Below, piece after piece: positions 1-7,809 of a DNA stretch of 17,888 nt (position 1 is its first letter; each line of letters opens with the position of its first letter). Below the pieces are notes generated by a model. The model did no database searches. It was not told the DNA's origin and was given only the letters and a program-made list of their open reading frames with translations. Where the stretch lies: contig CAZSHB010000016.1 of assembly GCA_964606885.1 (NCBI GenBank), positions 1-17,888 of the forward strand, written 5' to 3'. The stretch comes from CAZSHB01 sp964606885. Its GTDB lineage: Bacteria > Babelota > Babeliae > Babelales > CAIQNR01. Both the position numbers and the translations under genes were made by a program.

Positions 1-1282
1 GGCGCTTAGCCTTTTCAAGCACCAATTCCGCCACTTGTACGTGACGTTCAGTTGCTTCATCAAACGTAGAAGAAACTACTTCAGCATGACCGCCTTTTAC
101 ACAGCGCTTCATGTCTGCAACTTCTTCTGGACGTTCATCAATAAGCAAAACAATCACAAATACTTCAGGATGATTTGCAATAATACTTTGGATCATTTCT
201 TTAAGAAGAACTGTTTTACCTACACGTGGAGGCGCAACCAAAAGACCGCGTTGTCCCTTACCAACTGGAGTAAAAATATCCATAATACGAGTAGAGATAA
301 AACGAGGATCGCTCTCTAAATTAAACTTTTTATTAGGATGCATTGGCGATAAGCGATCAAAGAACGGACGTTCATTAAGCTTTAATGGATCGCCAAAGTT
401 CACTTTATCAACTTGCTGTAATGCAAAATATTTTTCATTTTCTTTTGGCTTACGAATGACACCGGCAACAGTATCGCCAGTACGTAGACCAAAACGACGA
501 ATTTGTGACGGGGAAACATAAATATCATCAGGGCTTGATACATAATCAAACTTTTGAGAACGCAAGAATCCAAAACCGTCTGGTAAACGCTCAAGAACGC
601 CTTCTACTTGTACTTGCATATCAGGATTTTTTTGAAACTCTAAAATGCGTTCGATAATTTCACGGTGTGATAATAAACTTGCGCCTACAATACCCCAACG
701 ACGCGCAATTGAGTTTAACTCTTGCAATGATAAGTCTATCATCTGCTCGCGAGTAAGTTCTTTTGGTGCAACATAATCAAACTTCTTTTGGTTATTATTC
801 TGATTATGCTGATTACCACCATCTTGACGCTCATGACGTTCAGCGCGTTCGCCACGGTCGTTATTACGATCACCGCGATCATTACGCTCGCCACGTTGAG
901 ACTGACCTTGGTGTCTATTGTTATTACGTTGTTGATTATTTTTATTATGTCCATGTGAACGTTGTTGCTGATTAGTGCGCGGACGTTCTGAATACTGATC
1001 ACCAGATTGTTCTTGCTGATACAACGATGCAGAACTTTCGTGATGATAATTTTGTGAATCTTGAACCACCTGTTCATGTTGCTGAATAGATTGTTGTGGC
1101 TGTTGATGATCCTCATGCTGCTGCATATACGGATTAACAAGCTTTTTTGACGGCATATCGTGCAGTATAATCTCTTGTTGATCAACAGCAGCAGATTGTT
1201 CAGCCGTAGGTTTTACTACCGCTTTTTTTCTACGAACAACCGGCTTTTTTGGTTTCTTTTCTGAACCGTTATTTTCTTCCAT
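1..1282 (-). CDS. rho: Transcription termination factor Rho, 3' part beyond window
   Basis: Hexameric RNA-dependent ATPase that ends transcription; cytoplasmic. The 427 visible codons begin at ATG 1282 behind a strong Shine-Dalgarno GGAGGG, and the C-terminal part lies outside the left edge. In order: a basic N-terminus (residues 9-24, rich in K and R); a low-complexity region at about 53-165 with roughly 40 Gln/Asn in 113 residues plus an RGE/RGD/DRG-rich stretch at 130-146; a Rho_N helical domain (about 178-217); a cold-shock-like RNA-binding domain (about 223-296, with GFGFLR at 236-241); then the start of the ATPase core. The P-loop is APPRVGKT (350-357), followed by LLIDERPEEV (379-388) and STFDEATERHVQVAE (405-419), which closely match E. 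coli Rho. The N-terminal extension is much longer than in E. coli and has prion-like composition. A short leader ORF overlaps the start. Identity is certain from the core motifs; the role of the extension is unknown. Confidence 0.97.
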   Translation of the reverse strand, partial: MEENNGSEKKPKKPVVRRKKAVVKPTAEQSAAVDQQEIILHDMPSKKLVNPYMQQHEDHQQPQQSIQQHEQVVQDSQNYHHESSASLYQQEQSGDQYSERPRTNQQQRSHGHNKNNQQRNNNRHQGQSQRGERNDRGDRNNDRGERAERHERQDGGNQHNQNNNQKKFDYVAPKELTREQMIDLSLQELNSIARRWGIVGASLLSHREIIERILEFQKNPDMQVQVEGVLERLPDGFGFLRSQKFDYVSSPDDIYVSPSQIRRFGLRTGDTVAGVIRKPKENEKYFALQQVDKVNFGDPLKLNERPFFDRLSPMHPNKKFNLESDPRFISTRIMDIFTPVGKGQRGLLVAPPRVGKTVLLKEMIQSIIANHPEVFVIVLLIDERPEEVADMKRCVKGGHAEVVSSTFDEATERHVQVAELVLEKAKR

Positions 1283-1325
1283 AAATCCCTCCTAAAGATA
1301 GATCGTCGACGACGAACAATATCAT
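1269..1325 (-). CDS. Possible 18-residue leader peptide upstream of rho
   Basis: A short ORF begins at ATG 1325, five bases after an AGGAG Shine-Dalgarno (1331-1335), encodes MILFVVDDLSLGGIYGRK, and stops at 1271-1269, 14 bases inside rho in another frame. The rho ribosome binding site (GGAGGG) lies within this ORF as its Gly-Gly codons, so ribosomes translating it would pass over the rho start and could couple or compete with rho initiation. A perfect 10-bp palindrome (TCGTCGACGA, 1303-1312) also lies in it. E. coli rho is preceded by a leader gene (rhoL) as well, though no sequence similarity is claimed. Seen: the SD, start, stop and overlap. Inferred: that it is translated or regulatory. 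Confidence 0.4.
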   Translation of the reverse strand: MILFVVDDLSLGGIYGRK

Positions 1326-1409
1326 ATAAACTCCTGTAGAACGTAAAATAGAACACGTAAGCGCGAATGCTAGACACACACTCGCCTCCCCCATGCTCTA
1401 CTTACTTAT

Positions 1410-1426
1410 TGCTGGAACTTCCAGCA
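1410..1426. other. Perfect 7-bp hairpin between secF and rho
   Basis: TGCTGGA (1410-1416) and TCCAGCA (1420-1426) form a perfect stem with a 3-nt loop, about 20 bases after the secF stop. In the direction of secF transcription it is followed by AATAAGTAAG, not a U-tract, so it is a poor intrinsic terminator there. On the plus strand TTTT follows, but no plus-strand gene leads into it. It may be a processing or 3'-end stabilising structure; function is unproven. Confidence 0.3.
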
Positions 1427-1445
1427 TTTTCTCTAATTTTTTTAA

Positions 1446-2324
1446 TTAAGCTTTACGCAATGCCAACATTATAGGGCTTGCAATAAAGATAGATGAGTAA
1501 GTACCTACAACGATACCAATCAACAAGGCAAGAGAAAGATTTGTTAACGCTTCTCCACCAAAAATAAACATCGCTAAAATAACCAAAGTCGTAGAAAGAC
1601 TTGTTAACGTTGTTCTTCTTAATGTTTGGGTAATCGCGTCATTAACTATGTCAACCGGAGACTGACCTTTACTCTTTGCAAAGGTTTCTCTGATACGAGC
1701 AAAAATCACAATGGTATCGTTAATCGAATACCCGAGTGTTGCAAGTATCGCACAAATCAAATTCGGTGAAATTTCTCGTTGCAAGATCGCAAATACTGCC
1801 AAAATTGCTAACGCGTCATGGGCAAGTGCTACAATCGCACCAACACCATACGGAATCGACCAAAATCTAAATGCTATGTACGCAAGCATAATCATCAAGC
1901 CAAGGAAGAATGCGATTAACGCATTAGTACGCAATGTTTTACCAGTTGCTGGTCCAACAACGTTTGCTTCTTCAATAGCTGCTGTTACCCCTGACATTTC
2001 TTTTTGTAAAACCTGTTGTAACTTTCGTGAGAATTCTGCAACATCTGGTGCAAATTCTTGTACACGAACCATAACTTCTGCAGGTCCAAATTCTCGAACT
2101 ACCGCATCGTCCCAGCCATTACGAGCCAAGGCACTCTTTAAATCTTCAGAACCAACCGGCGCACTGAACTTGAAACGAACTTGCGTTCCACCAGTAAAAT
2201 CAACACTGTATTTAAATCCACCATTTACCACGTAACCAACAACACCTGCTGCGAGCAACATGCCAAAAAGTATACTTGTGTATTTTCCGTATTTTACAAA
2301 ATTAAACGAGGCAGATCCAACCAT
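1446..2324 (-). CDS. secF: Protein translocase subunit SecF
   Basis: Inner-membrane partner of SecD that uses the proton-motive force to help SecYEG finish exporting proteins. Of 292 residues, TM1 is about 16-33, followed by the conserved periplasmic entry motif DFTGG (42-46) and a periplasmic domain to about 120. Then come TM2 (132-152), TM3 with the family's HD pair (H169, D170), TM4 with LGYSINDT (197-204), and two more hydrophobic segments (about 242-256 and 262-287), giving the usual six-TM layout. I chose ATG 2324 because GGAGA at 2331-2335 sits six bases upstream; a GTG at 2330 in the same frame directly abuts that Shine-Dalgarno. SecD is not in this window, so secD and secF are either separated or secD lies elsewhere. 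The gene sits between rpmA and rho, all on one strand. The product fits the need of the five signal-peptide proteins nearby. Confidence 0.95.
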   Translation of the reverse strand: MVGSASFNFVKYGKYTSILFGMLLAAGVVGYVVNGGFKYSVDFTGGTQVRFKFSAPVGSEDLKSALARNGWDDAVVREFGPAEVMVRVQEFAPDVAEFSRKLQQVLQKEMSGVTAAIEEANVVGPATGKTLRTNALIAFFLGLMIMLAYIAFRFWSIPYGVGAIVALAHDALAILAVFAILQREISPNLICAILATLGYSINDTIVIFARIRETFAKSKGQSPVDIVNDAITQTLRRTTLTSLSTTLVILAMFIFGGEALTNLSLALLIGIVVGTYSSIFIASPIMLALRKA

Positions 2325-2414
2325 GTTCACTCTCCAAGTTAGTTAGGCGGAGTATGCATTCAATAGATATCGAACGTACATTAGTATATTAATCAGACAA
2401 AAACAAGATCAGTT

Positions 2415-2669
2415 TTATGCAGGCACAACTGAAACGAATTTACGTCCACCAAAACCATGGTGAAACTTAATAACGCCTGAGCCTACTGCAAACAACGTGT
2501 CATCTTTACCGCGTCCAACCAATTTACCTGGATGAATCTTGGTACCACGTTGACGGACGATAATTTCGCCGCCGGTTACTACTTGGCCAGCAAAAAGCTT
2601 AATGCCTAAGCGTCTACCTATACTGTCACGACCATTGGAGGTTGAACCACCAGTTTTACTCGTTGCCAT
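2415..2669 (-). CDS. rpmA: 50S ribosomal protein L27
   Basis: Large-subunit ribosomal protein near the peptidyl transferase centre. The 84-residue length is typical. The N-terminus MATSKTGGSTSNGRDS matches the family pattern (K/GGST-NGRDS), followed by RRLGIKLFAGQ, the signature IIVRQRGTKIHPG (37-49), GRGKDDTLFAV (53-63) and the C-terminal RKFVSV. There is no cleavable N-terminal extension of the kind seen in Firmicutes L27. ATG 2669 has AGGA 8-11 bases upstream. Its usual partner rplU (L21) is not adjacent, which is unusual since the two are commonly linked. A candidate promoter lies about 80-105 bases upstream. Confidence 0.96.
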   Translation of the reverse strand: MATSKTGGSTSNGRDSIGRRLGIKLFAGQVVTGGEIIVRQRGTKIHPGKLVGRGKDDTLFAVGSGVIKFHHGFGGRKFVSVVPA

Positions 2670-2746
2670 GGGAAATCCTAACCGATGTTTTATGAGTTAT
2701 TTTACGTATTATTTTGAATTTTGCTGTATTGAAACATACATCTGTA

Positions 2747-2774
2747 AGTATGATCAAATGGGTTTAAAAGTCAA
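2747..2774 (-). promoter_or_regulatory. Candidate sigma70-type promoter for rpmA
   Basis: On the minus strand TTGACT (2774-2769) and CATACT (2752-2747) are separated by 16 bases, five of six and four of six matches to consensus. Transcription would start near 2740, giving a 5' leader of about 70 bases before rpmA. Inferred from sequence only. Confidence 0.4.
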
Positions 2775-2785
2775 GAGCGGTAGCC

Positions 2786-2810
2786 TACCAGAGCTCAAAA
2801 GCGTCTGGTA
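2786..2810 (-). terminator. Hairpin after the 113-residue exported protein gene
   Basis: TACCAGA (2786-2792) and TCTGGTA (2804-2810) form a perfect 7-bp stem, with two further G-C pairs possible across a one-base bulge. It starts five bases after the stop codon of the upstream gene. The sequence downstream on the minus strand is only moderately T-rich (CTCTTGACTTTT about 14-25 bases on), so if it terminates it is a weak or Rho-assisted terminator. Confidence 0.35.
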
Positions 2811-2815
2811 TAAGC

Positions 2816-3157
2816 TCACGGAACTAAGCTTAACAGTAGAGCTATAAAACAAAACCCACACAAATCAGGCCCTTCAGTTTCCCTTCCAGGCTTATTTTTG
2901 TTCGCCACCACAAGCTTTTGTTTTGCCGCATTTACTTGAGTCTGCGCATGCAAAGCTGCCAAGTTTATGACACTTGCTCCATTAGACCTGCTTCTTCTAT
3001 GACAAGCCATGGGCCTATTAACATGCTTTCCAGATTCAAGATCTGTAAGATCAGTAAGCGATCCGCGATGCTGTTTTTTTCCATTTATTTCACCTTGCAT
3101 GGCCTGAACAGAATTCATACCTGCAAGCAATAGTACTAGCGCTAATATATGTTTCAT
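2816..3157 (-). CDS. Small exported protein of unknown function
   Basis: I do not recognise a family for this 113-residue protein. Residues 1-19 are a clear Sec signal peptide (MKHILALVLLLAGMNSVQA), with predicted cleavage after SVQA. The mature part is basic and polar with few hydrophobic residues (H, R, K, N and S rich, including CHRRSRSNG at 52-60). The C-terminus turns hydrophobic: GPDLCGFCFIALLLSLVP, with a CGFC pair directly before a short apolar tail. That tail is too short for a confident membrane span but could insert in or associate with a membrane. ATG 3157 has AGGA about ten bases upstream. It follows thyX by 28 bases and could be co-transcribed with polA-thyX. Coding status rests on the signal peptide, ribosome site and packing with its neighbours; function is open. 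Confidence 0.7.
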   Translation of the reverse strand: MKHILALVLLLAGMNSVQAMQGEINGKKQHRGSLTDLTDLESGKHVNRPMACHRRSRSNGASVINLAALHAQTQVNAAKQKLVVANKNKPGRETEGPDLCGFCFIALLLSLVP

Positions 3158-3185
3158 AAACCGTTATTCCTGAGTGTTTTTATCT

Positions 3186-3947
3186 TTACCCTAACTGTTC
3201 TGTCCACTCTTTAAGTTGGCTTTCCCACTCTTGTCCGGTCAAGTTTTTCTTACTCCACGCTTGCAGAGCAGCCGGGAAATGGGGAAGCGCTAACTGTAAA
3301 AGAGCCTTTGCATAATCACGAATTTCTTGTTGAGCACCATGACCCAAGCGAAGTGTCAAAAAATGCATAAGCGAGTGCAAATTACAGGTAAAAATAAACT
3401 CTGTATACGTTGCAACCGGCAATATCGCACGCGCCTGTTCTCGGCACACGCCCGCAGCTAGCATATCCAAGTAAGTCTGATAGGTAGCATCAAGCGTCTT
3501 TTGGTACAACGCATCCAGCTCTTTACTGTCAAAAGCACCGTGTGACGACTGCTTATTGTCTTGGTCCTGGAATCTAAATGTTTTTGGTTTATAAAACTCA
3601 GTACTTACTTGTACGTATCTATAACTAATTTCGTTATACGAATTCATACGATGACGCATCCATTGGCGTGTTACAAAAATAGGTGCCTTAATTCTAAAAG
3701 ACAGCTGATTATGCTCAAACGGACTGGTATGATTATGCTCCATTAAAAAGTTAATCAAATTTCTATCTCGGTCACTTAACTCATGAGAAACGCGTCCGTA
3801 CGAAACACGGGCGGCATTTGCAATATCAAGGTCAGAACCCGATACACGCACCAATTCTACTGAACTTAACCCATCACCAAGAGGGTCAATTTTTGTAGCC
3901 TGTTGTCCAAAAACCGTTTGTGATTTTACGTCATGTTGTGTGTTCAT
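3186..3947 (-). CDS. thyX: Flavin-dependent thymidylate synthase ThyX
   Basis: Makes dTMP from dUMP using methylene-tetrahydrofolate, FAD and NADPH, supplying thymine for DNA. The 253-residue protein carries the diagnostic RHRX7S motif (R98-H99-R100 to S108) within RQWMRHRMNSYNEIS. It also has the FEH and SFRIKAPIFV segments before it (77-92), REQARAILP (169-177), and the C-terminal NLHSLMHFLTLRL (189-201) with QQEIR (206-210). ATG 3947 follows AGGAG with a 7-base gap, and that ribosome site lies in the 21-base space after the polA stop, so polA and thyX look co-transcribed. Use of ThyX implies that the ThyA route may be absent; no thyA or folate gene is in the window. The family identification is very secure. 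Confidence 0.97.
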   Translation of the reverse strand: MNTQHDVKSQTVFGQQATKIDPLGDGLSSVELVRVSGSDLDIANAARVSYGRVSHELSDRDRNLINFLMEHNHTSPFEHNQLSFRIKAPIFVTRQWMRHRMNSYNEISYRYVQVSTEFYKPKTFRFQDQDNKQSSHGAFDSKELDALYQKTLDATYQTYLDMLAAGVCREQARAILPVATYTEFIFTCNLHSLMHFLTLRLGHGAQQEIRDYAKALLQLALPHFPAALQAWSKKNLTGQEWESQLKEWTEQLG

Positions 3948-3968
3948 ACGTGTACTCCTGTATTTTTA

Positions 3969-6698
3969 TTATTCAGTTTCTCGCCAATTTTTACCGTACG
4001 CTGTGTCTACCACAAGAGGGACATTCCAACTGACAACCCCTTCTAGTGCTTTTTTAACAACGGCTTGTACGGCATCTTTATCTTTTTCTGCAACCTCTAA
4101 CAACAATTCATCATGTATTTGCAATAAAACACGCGCATCATACTGATGTTGTTTAAGTGCTGTATCAACTGCAATCATACCCATCTTCATAATTTCTGCA
4201 GCAGTTCCTTGCCCAACAGTGTTAATAGCAATCCGACACGCTAGATCTTTTAAATTTTTATTATGCTCATGAATACCAGTCACTGGTCTTCTACGGCCAA
4301 AAAGCGTTTCTGTGTATCCGTGCTGTTCCGTTTTTTTAATAACTTCATCCATCCAAATACGCACCCGTGGATACTGTGCAAAATAGGTATCAATATACGT
4401 CTTTGCTTCTTTAAGCGGAATTTGTAAATCGCGCGACAAGCCGTATGCCGTAAGCCCATATAAGATACTAAAATTAATACGCTTACCAACAGAACGTTGT
4501 TCTTTAGAAACTTGATCTAACGGCACATGAAAAAGTGCTGAAGCTGTTTCAGCGTGAATATCATGCCCGTGCCTAAAAGCGTTTAACAAACGTTCATCTT
4601 GCGATACATACGCAAGCACTCGCAACTCTATTTGTGAATAATCTGCAGATAAAAATAGATAACCCGGTTGCTGCGGTTTAAAAGCTGCACGTACTTGTAA
4701 TCCCAAACCTTCAACAGGAATATTTTGCATATTAGGGTCCGAGCTTGCAAGGCGTCCGGTAGCAACACGGTTCTGACTAAACGTTGTATGAATACGCCCC
4801 GTTTTTTTATTAATATACTCTGGAAGCCCATCTATATACGTATTTTTTAATTTAGAAAGCTCTCGATACTGTATAATAAAACTTGGAATCGGATGTTCTT
4901 TTGCCAACTCTTGTAACACATCATGATCCGTCGCAAACGCATCACTCTTAGCACTCCGTTTTTTTGGTGGCAACTGGAGATAATTAAACAGCAAGTCTGC
5001 AACCTGTTTTGACGAATTTAAGTTAATATCTGCAAAGCGAGGATCAATAAGGCCCGTTACTGTTTGATAAAGCTGTTGCAATTCACGATCAACACGCACA
5101 CCAAGTTCTTTAAGCACTGCCGTATCGCAATAAATACCTGCAATTTCCATACGCGCTAAAATATCTACCAGCGGCATCTCTAAAGAAAAAAAGAGTGTTT
5201 CCATCTTTTTTTCTTGTAACAATTTTTTGAGTATCGGATACAACTTTAATGTTTGATGCGCATCAGCTGCTGCATACTCCGTTGCCTTATCAAGCGGTAC
5301 GTGCCCAAAATGCTTATGCCCTTGATCTGTTACCATTTGAGCAAACGTCAACATAGGCTCTTGTAAATACCACCCTGATAGTTCTTTAAGTGACGCTTTT
5401 TGCCACTCATCTTTTACTAACGATGCCGCAAGCATAGTATCAAAATACAAACCGTTAACTGTAATACCAATATTGTGCATCATGAGCTGATCAAACTTTG
5501 CATGATGAGCAATTTTTTTATACTGCGCGTCTTCAAAAAACGGTTTAAGTGCATGTACTATACTCTCTTTAGATAACTGCTGCTGATCAGTGATATGCCC
5601 AAACGGAATATAATAAGACGTGCCTGGCTGACAACAGATCGAAATCCCTACAACATCCATAGTAAGCGCATTAAGACCAGAGCCTTCTGTATCGTACGCA
5701 AACAGCTTGTGTTGTTTAATGGTAGTAACCACTTCTTGTAACTGTTCTTGCGTGGTTACACAGACAAACCTATACCCTTTATCGACAGGTTTTTGTACTG
5801 CTTTTTGCGGTGCAACTTGTAAAAAAGAAAGTTGTGTTGCCGGGAGCTCTTTTAAAAAACTTTTAAATTGCAATTTACTAAAGAGTGGTTGCGCATTAAA
5901 CCAGCCCGATGGATCAAATGCTACATCTTTTTCTGTCACAGACAGCGCATGTTTTCTTAAAGTAAACAACTCTAAACTAAGCAGTGCATCATCTTTATGA
6001 TTTTCTAATGCCGTACGTGCCCGTTTTTTTTCAACCTTATCAAGATTGGCATACAGGTCTTGCAACGAATCAAACTGACTTACCAATTCAAGAGCGCCTT
6101 TATCACCAATACCACGCACACCAGGAATATTATCAGAAGAATCACCTACTAAAGCAAAATAGAAAGCTGTTTTAGTAACAGGAAATCCCATCTTCTCCTG
6201 AAATGCACCCGCATCTACTATTTTTTCTTTAAACGAATCGTAAAGCGTTATGTTAGGTGTAATTGCCTGACCCATATCTTTATCTGAGGTAACAATAATG
6301 ACCGAACCCTCGTGACGCTCTTGCCACCACAACGCAAGCGAGTACATAAGGTCATCAGCTTCTATGCCCGATTGTGCTAATTGATGCAAACCAATTAAGT
6401 CTGCAAATTCTATAATTAATTCTTTTTGATCAAACAGATCACTTGGTGGGGCTTGGCGTGTTGCCTTATATGCAGGAAACACCTCATGTCGCTCTGTTTT
6501 ACCTTTACTATCCCAAACAAGCACCATGTGCTCTGGATTAAACGTATCAACAAGCCGCTTGATCATTTTGCAAAAACCGTACACTGCTTGTACCGGTACG
6601 CCATCAGGAGTATGTAACTTTTGTAGTCCATAATAGGCACGATACAAAAACGAAGATCCATCAATAATAAGTAACGGTTTTGAAAACTTTGTGCTCAT
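3969..6698 (-). CDS. polA: DNA polymerase I
   Basis: Repair and Okazaki-fragment-processing polymerase. The 909 residues (E. coli 928) contain all three domains. The 5' nuclease (about 1-290) has the acidic motifs EADD (113-116) and SDKD (138-141) and the helix-hairpin-helix GDSSDNIPGVRGIG (185-198). The 3'-5' exonuclease (about 308-495) keeps DTE (336-338), D403 and YAAAD (475-479), though the Asn of motif Exo II is His (H399) and the following Tyr is Phe. The polymerase domain (about 505-909) has ATGRLASSDPNMQNIP (646-661), motif A ADYSQIELR (685-693), the O-helix K739...F743...Y747, and motif C HDE (862-864). Phe at 743 corresponds to Klenow F762, the normal residue disfavouring dideoxynucleotides. 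ATG 6698 follows GGGAG with a 6-base gap. It is first in a probable polA-thyX unit. Confidence 0.98.
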   Translation of the reverse strand: MSTKFSKPLLIIDGSSFLYRAYYGLQKLHTPDGVPVQAVYGFCKMIKRLVDTFNPEHMVLVWDSKGKTERHEVFPAYKATRQAPPSDLFDQKELIIEFADLIGLHQLAQSGIEADDLMYSLALWWQERHEGSVIIVTSDKDMGQAITPNITLYDSFKEKIVDAGAFQEKMGFPVTKTAFYFALVGDSSDNIPGVRGIGDKGALELVSQFDSLQDLYANLDKVEKKRARTALENHKDDALLSLELFTLRKHALSVTEKDVAFDPSGWFNAQPLFSKLQFKSFLKELPATQLSFLQVAPQKAVQKPVDKGYRFVCVTTQEQLQEVVTTIKQHKLFAYDTEGSGLNALTMDVVGISICCQPGTSYYIPFGHITDQQQLSKESIVHALKPFFEDAQYKKIAHHAKFDQLMMHNIGITVNGLYFDTMLAASLVKDEWQKASLKELSGWYLQEPMLTFAQMVTDQGHKHFGHVPLDKATEYAAADAHQTLKLYPILKKLLQEKKMETLFFSLEMPLVDILARMEIAGIYCDTAVLKELGVRVDRELQQLYQTVTGLIDPRFADINLNSSKQVADLLFNYLQLPPKKRSAKSDAFATDHDVLQELAKEHPIPSFIIQYRELSKLKNTYIDGLPEYINKKTGRIHTTFSQNRVATGRLASSDPNMQNIPVEGLGLQVRAAFKPQQPGYLFLSADYSQIELRVLAYVSQDERLLNAFRHGHDIHAETASALFHVPLDQVSKEQRSVGKRINFSILYGLTAYGLSRDLQIPLKEAKTYIDTYFAQYPRVRIWMDEVIKKTEQHGYTETLFGRRRPVTGIHEHNKNLKDLACRIAINTVGQGTAAEIMKMGMIAVDTALKQHQYDARVLLQIHDELLLEVAEKDKDAVQAVVKKALEGVVSWNVPLVVDTAYGKNWRETE

Positions 6699-6779
6699 GC
6701 CAAGCTCCCTGAGATAGATACAACTAATATAGAAACAGTCTACCCAGAGAAGAGATATTGTAAAAACTAAAAGAGATAT

Positions 6780-7721
6780 TTATTTGATCGTAAAAACTAC
6801 CGTTGTAATATCATCCGCACTACCCTGTGCTCGTGCTTTTTCAACTATACGATCAGCAATTTCTTGATGCATACCACCTTGCGCAACCAAAGCAATAACT
6901 TGTTCATTAGACAGCACATCCCATACACCGTCAGAAGCTAACACAATAGTGTCACCTTTGGTTAATTGGACACTCGTTATATCCGGTTCTGCTATAAGTG
7001 CCGTGCCTTGTGAACTGATATCACCCATGCTTCTTGCAAGCGCAAAACCTATGCCCGTCTTAGGGTCCCACACACGTCCATCAGCAACATAGCCACCATT
7101 TTTTACAACACGAGCAGCTTCTGCAGGATCACTCGGTTTATGATCACGTGTAGAAAATAGCTCTTTACCATTACGCACTACCAACAAACGGGAATCGCCC
7201 ACGTTAGCAACAGTCAAAAGATTAGTATCATCAAGCACACTGATTACTGCTGTTGCGCCCGCATGTTGCGCATCTTTATTTTTCTTGAGCATATTTTGCA
7301 TATCTGCAAGCGCTTCTTTAAGCGATTGGCCCGGTTTTTTACTTAGCAATACACGGCGTACAACTTCATTTTTAAGAAATGCTGCTACCAAATTCCCTTT
7401 AGCACCATGACCATCAAAAATACCACAAAAGATATTGCCTTTAAGGAAACCAAAAGCTAAACAGTCTTGATTGCTGTATGCAGCCTTCCCATCAACACCA
7501 CGGATGTTCTCTTGAGACGCACAAGCACCATCAATTCTATTTCTTAAACCATCCATATCCCCAAAAAGGTTTAACCAAGGCTGAGCAAGTAGACCAGCAT
7601 ATGCAGGCGGTTTACACGCAGCAATTGCTGCTCTTTTGGTAATATCTGAAAAACCTGCAATAAGTGGCAATGAGCTAAAAAATGTTATAACAAAAACTGA
7701 CAGTAAGCGTATTTTCAACAT
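6780..7721 (-). CDS. Secreted PP2C-type Ser/Thr phosphatase
   Basis: Metal-dependent (PPM/PP2C family) protein phosphatase of 313 residues with an N-terminal signal peptide (hydrophobic 4-22), so it is predicted to act outside the cytoplasm. PP2C motifs appear in order: NQD (84-86), DGHG (103-106), GATA (155-158), ANVGDSR (172-178), DHKPSD (193-198) followed by E201 and NGG (208-210), ARSMGD (229-234), ASDGVWD (262-268) and SADDIT (301-306), so the metal-binding aspartates are present. The DHKPSD...GG and SDGVWDVLS segments look more like eukaryotic PP2C than the short bacterial PrpC/Stp type, whose genes normally sit beside a Ser/Thr kinase; none is here. ATG 7721 follows AGAGG by seven bases. 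It lies downstream of two secreted ankyrin genes on the same strand. Phosphatase identity is secure. Its substrate, whether in the host or in the envelope, is not known. Confidence 0.93.
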   Translation of the reverse strand: MLKIRLLSVFVITFFSSLPLIAGFSDITKRAAIAACKPPAYAGLLAQPWLNLFGDMDGLRNRIDGACASQENIRGVDGKAAYSNQDCLAFGFLKGNIFCGIFDGHGAKGNLVAAFLKNEVVRRVLLSKKPGQSLKEALADMQNMLKKNKDAQHAGATAVISVLDDTNLLTVANVGDSRLLVVRNGKELFSTRDHKPSDPAEAARVVKNGGYVADGRVWDPKTGIGFALARSMGDISSQGTALIAEPDITSVQLTKGDTIVLASDGVWDVLSNEQVIALVAQGGMHQEIADRIVEKARAQGSADDITTVVFTIK

Positions 7722-7752
7722 GCTTAAACCTCTAAAAGAGCGTATAGATCAT

Positions 7753-7780
7753 ATGATATGAGTGTATCGGGATTAGGCAA
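7753..7780 (-). promoter_or_regulatory. Candidate promoter for the PP2C gene
   Basis: TTGCCT (7780-7775), a 16-base spacer and TATCAT (7758-7753) on the minus strand match sigma70 elements at four and five of six positions. The start point would be about 25 bases before the PP2C ATG. A 10-bp palindrome ATCATATGAT (7748-7757) covers the -10 region. Suggests the phosphatase may also be transcribed apart from the upstream ankyrin genes. Confidence 0.4.
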
Positions 7781-7809
7781 AAGAGCAAAAGGCACAACCT
7801 CAAGCTTAT

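Noticed and set aside
35..319. Plus-strand ORF at the left edge
   Set aside because: It is antisense to the conserved ATPase core of rho and shows no protein-like composition.
739..1185. ORFs on both strands opposite or within the rho extension (also 763-975 plus)
   Set aside because: Out-of-frame products of the repetitive Gln/Asn/Arg codons in rho; the Rho frame itself is clearly coding across the region.
2325..2330. GTG start six bases upstream in secF
   Set aside because: It abuts the GGAGA ribosome site with no spacing; ATG 2324 has the normal six-base gap.
6751..6799. Short direct repeats AGAGATATT and TAAAAACTA around the PP2C stop
   Set aside because: AT-rich 9-mers with unequal spacing (21 and 30 bp), partly inside coding sequence; likely chance or a small slip duplication.
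7748..7757. Palindrome ATCATATGAT at the candidate PP2C promoter
   Set aside because: A 10-bp AT-rich palindrome is expected by chance in this base composition; noted with the promoter but not called an operator.
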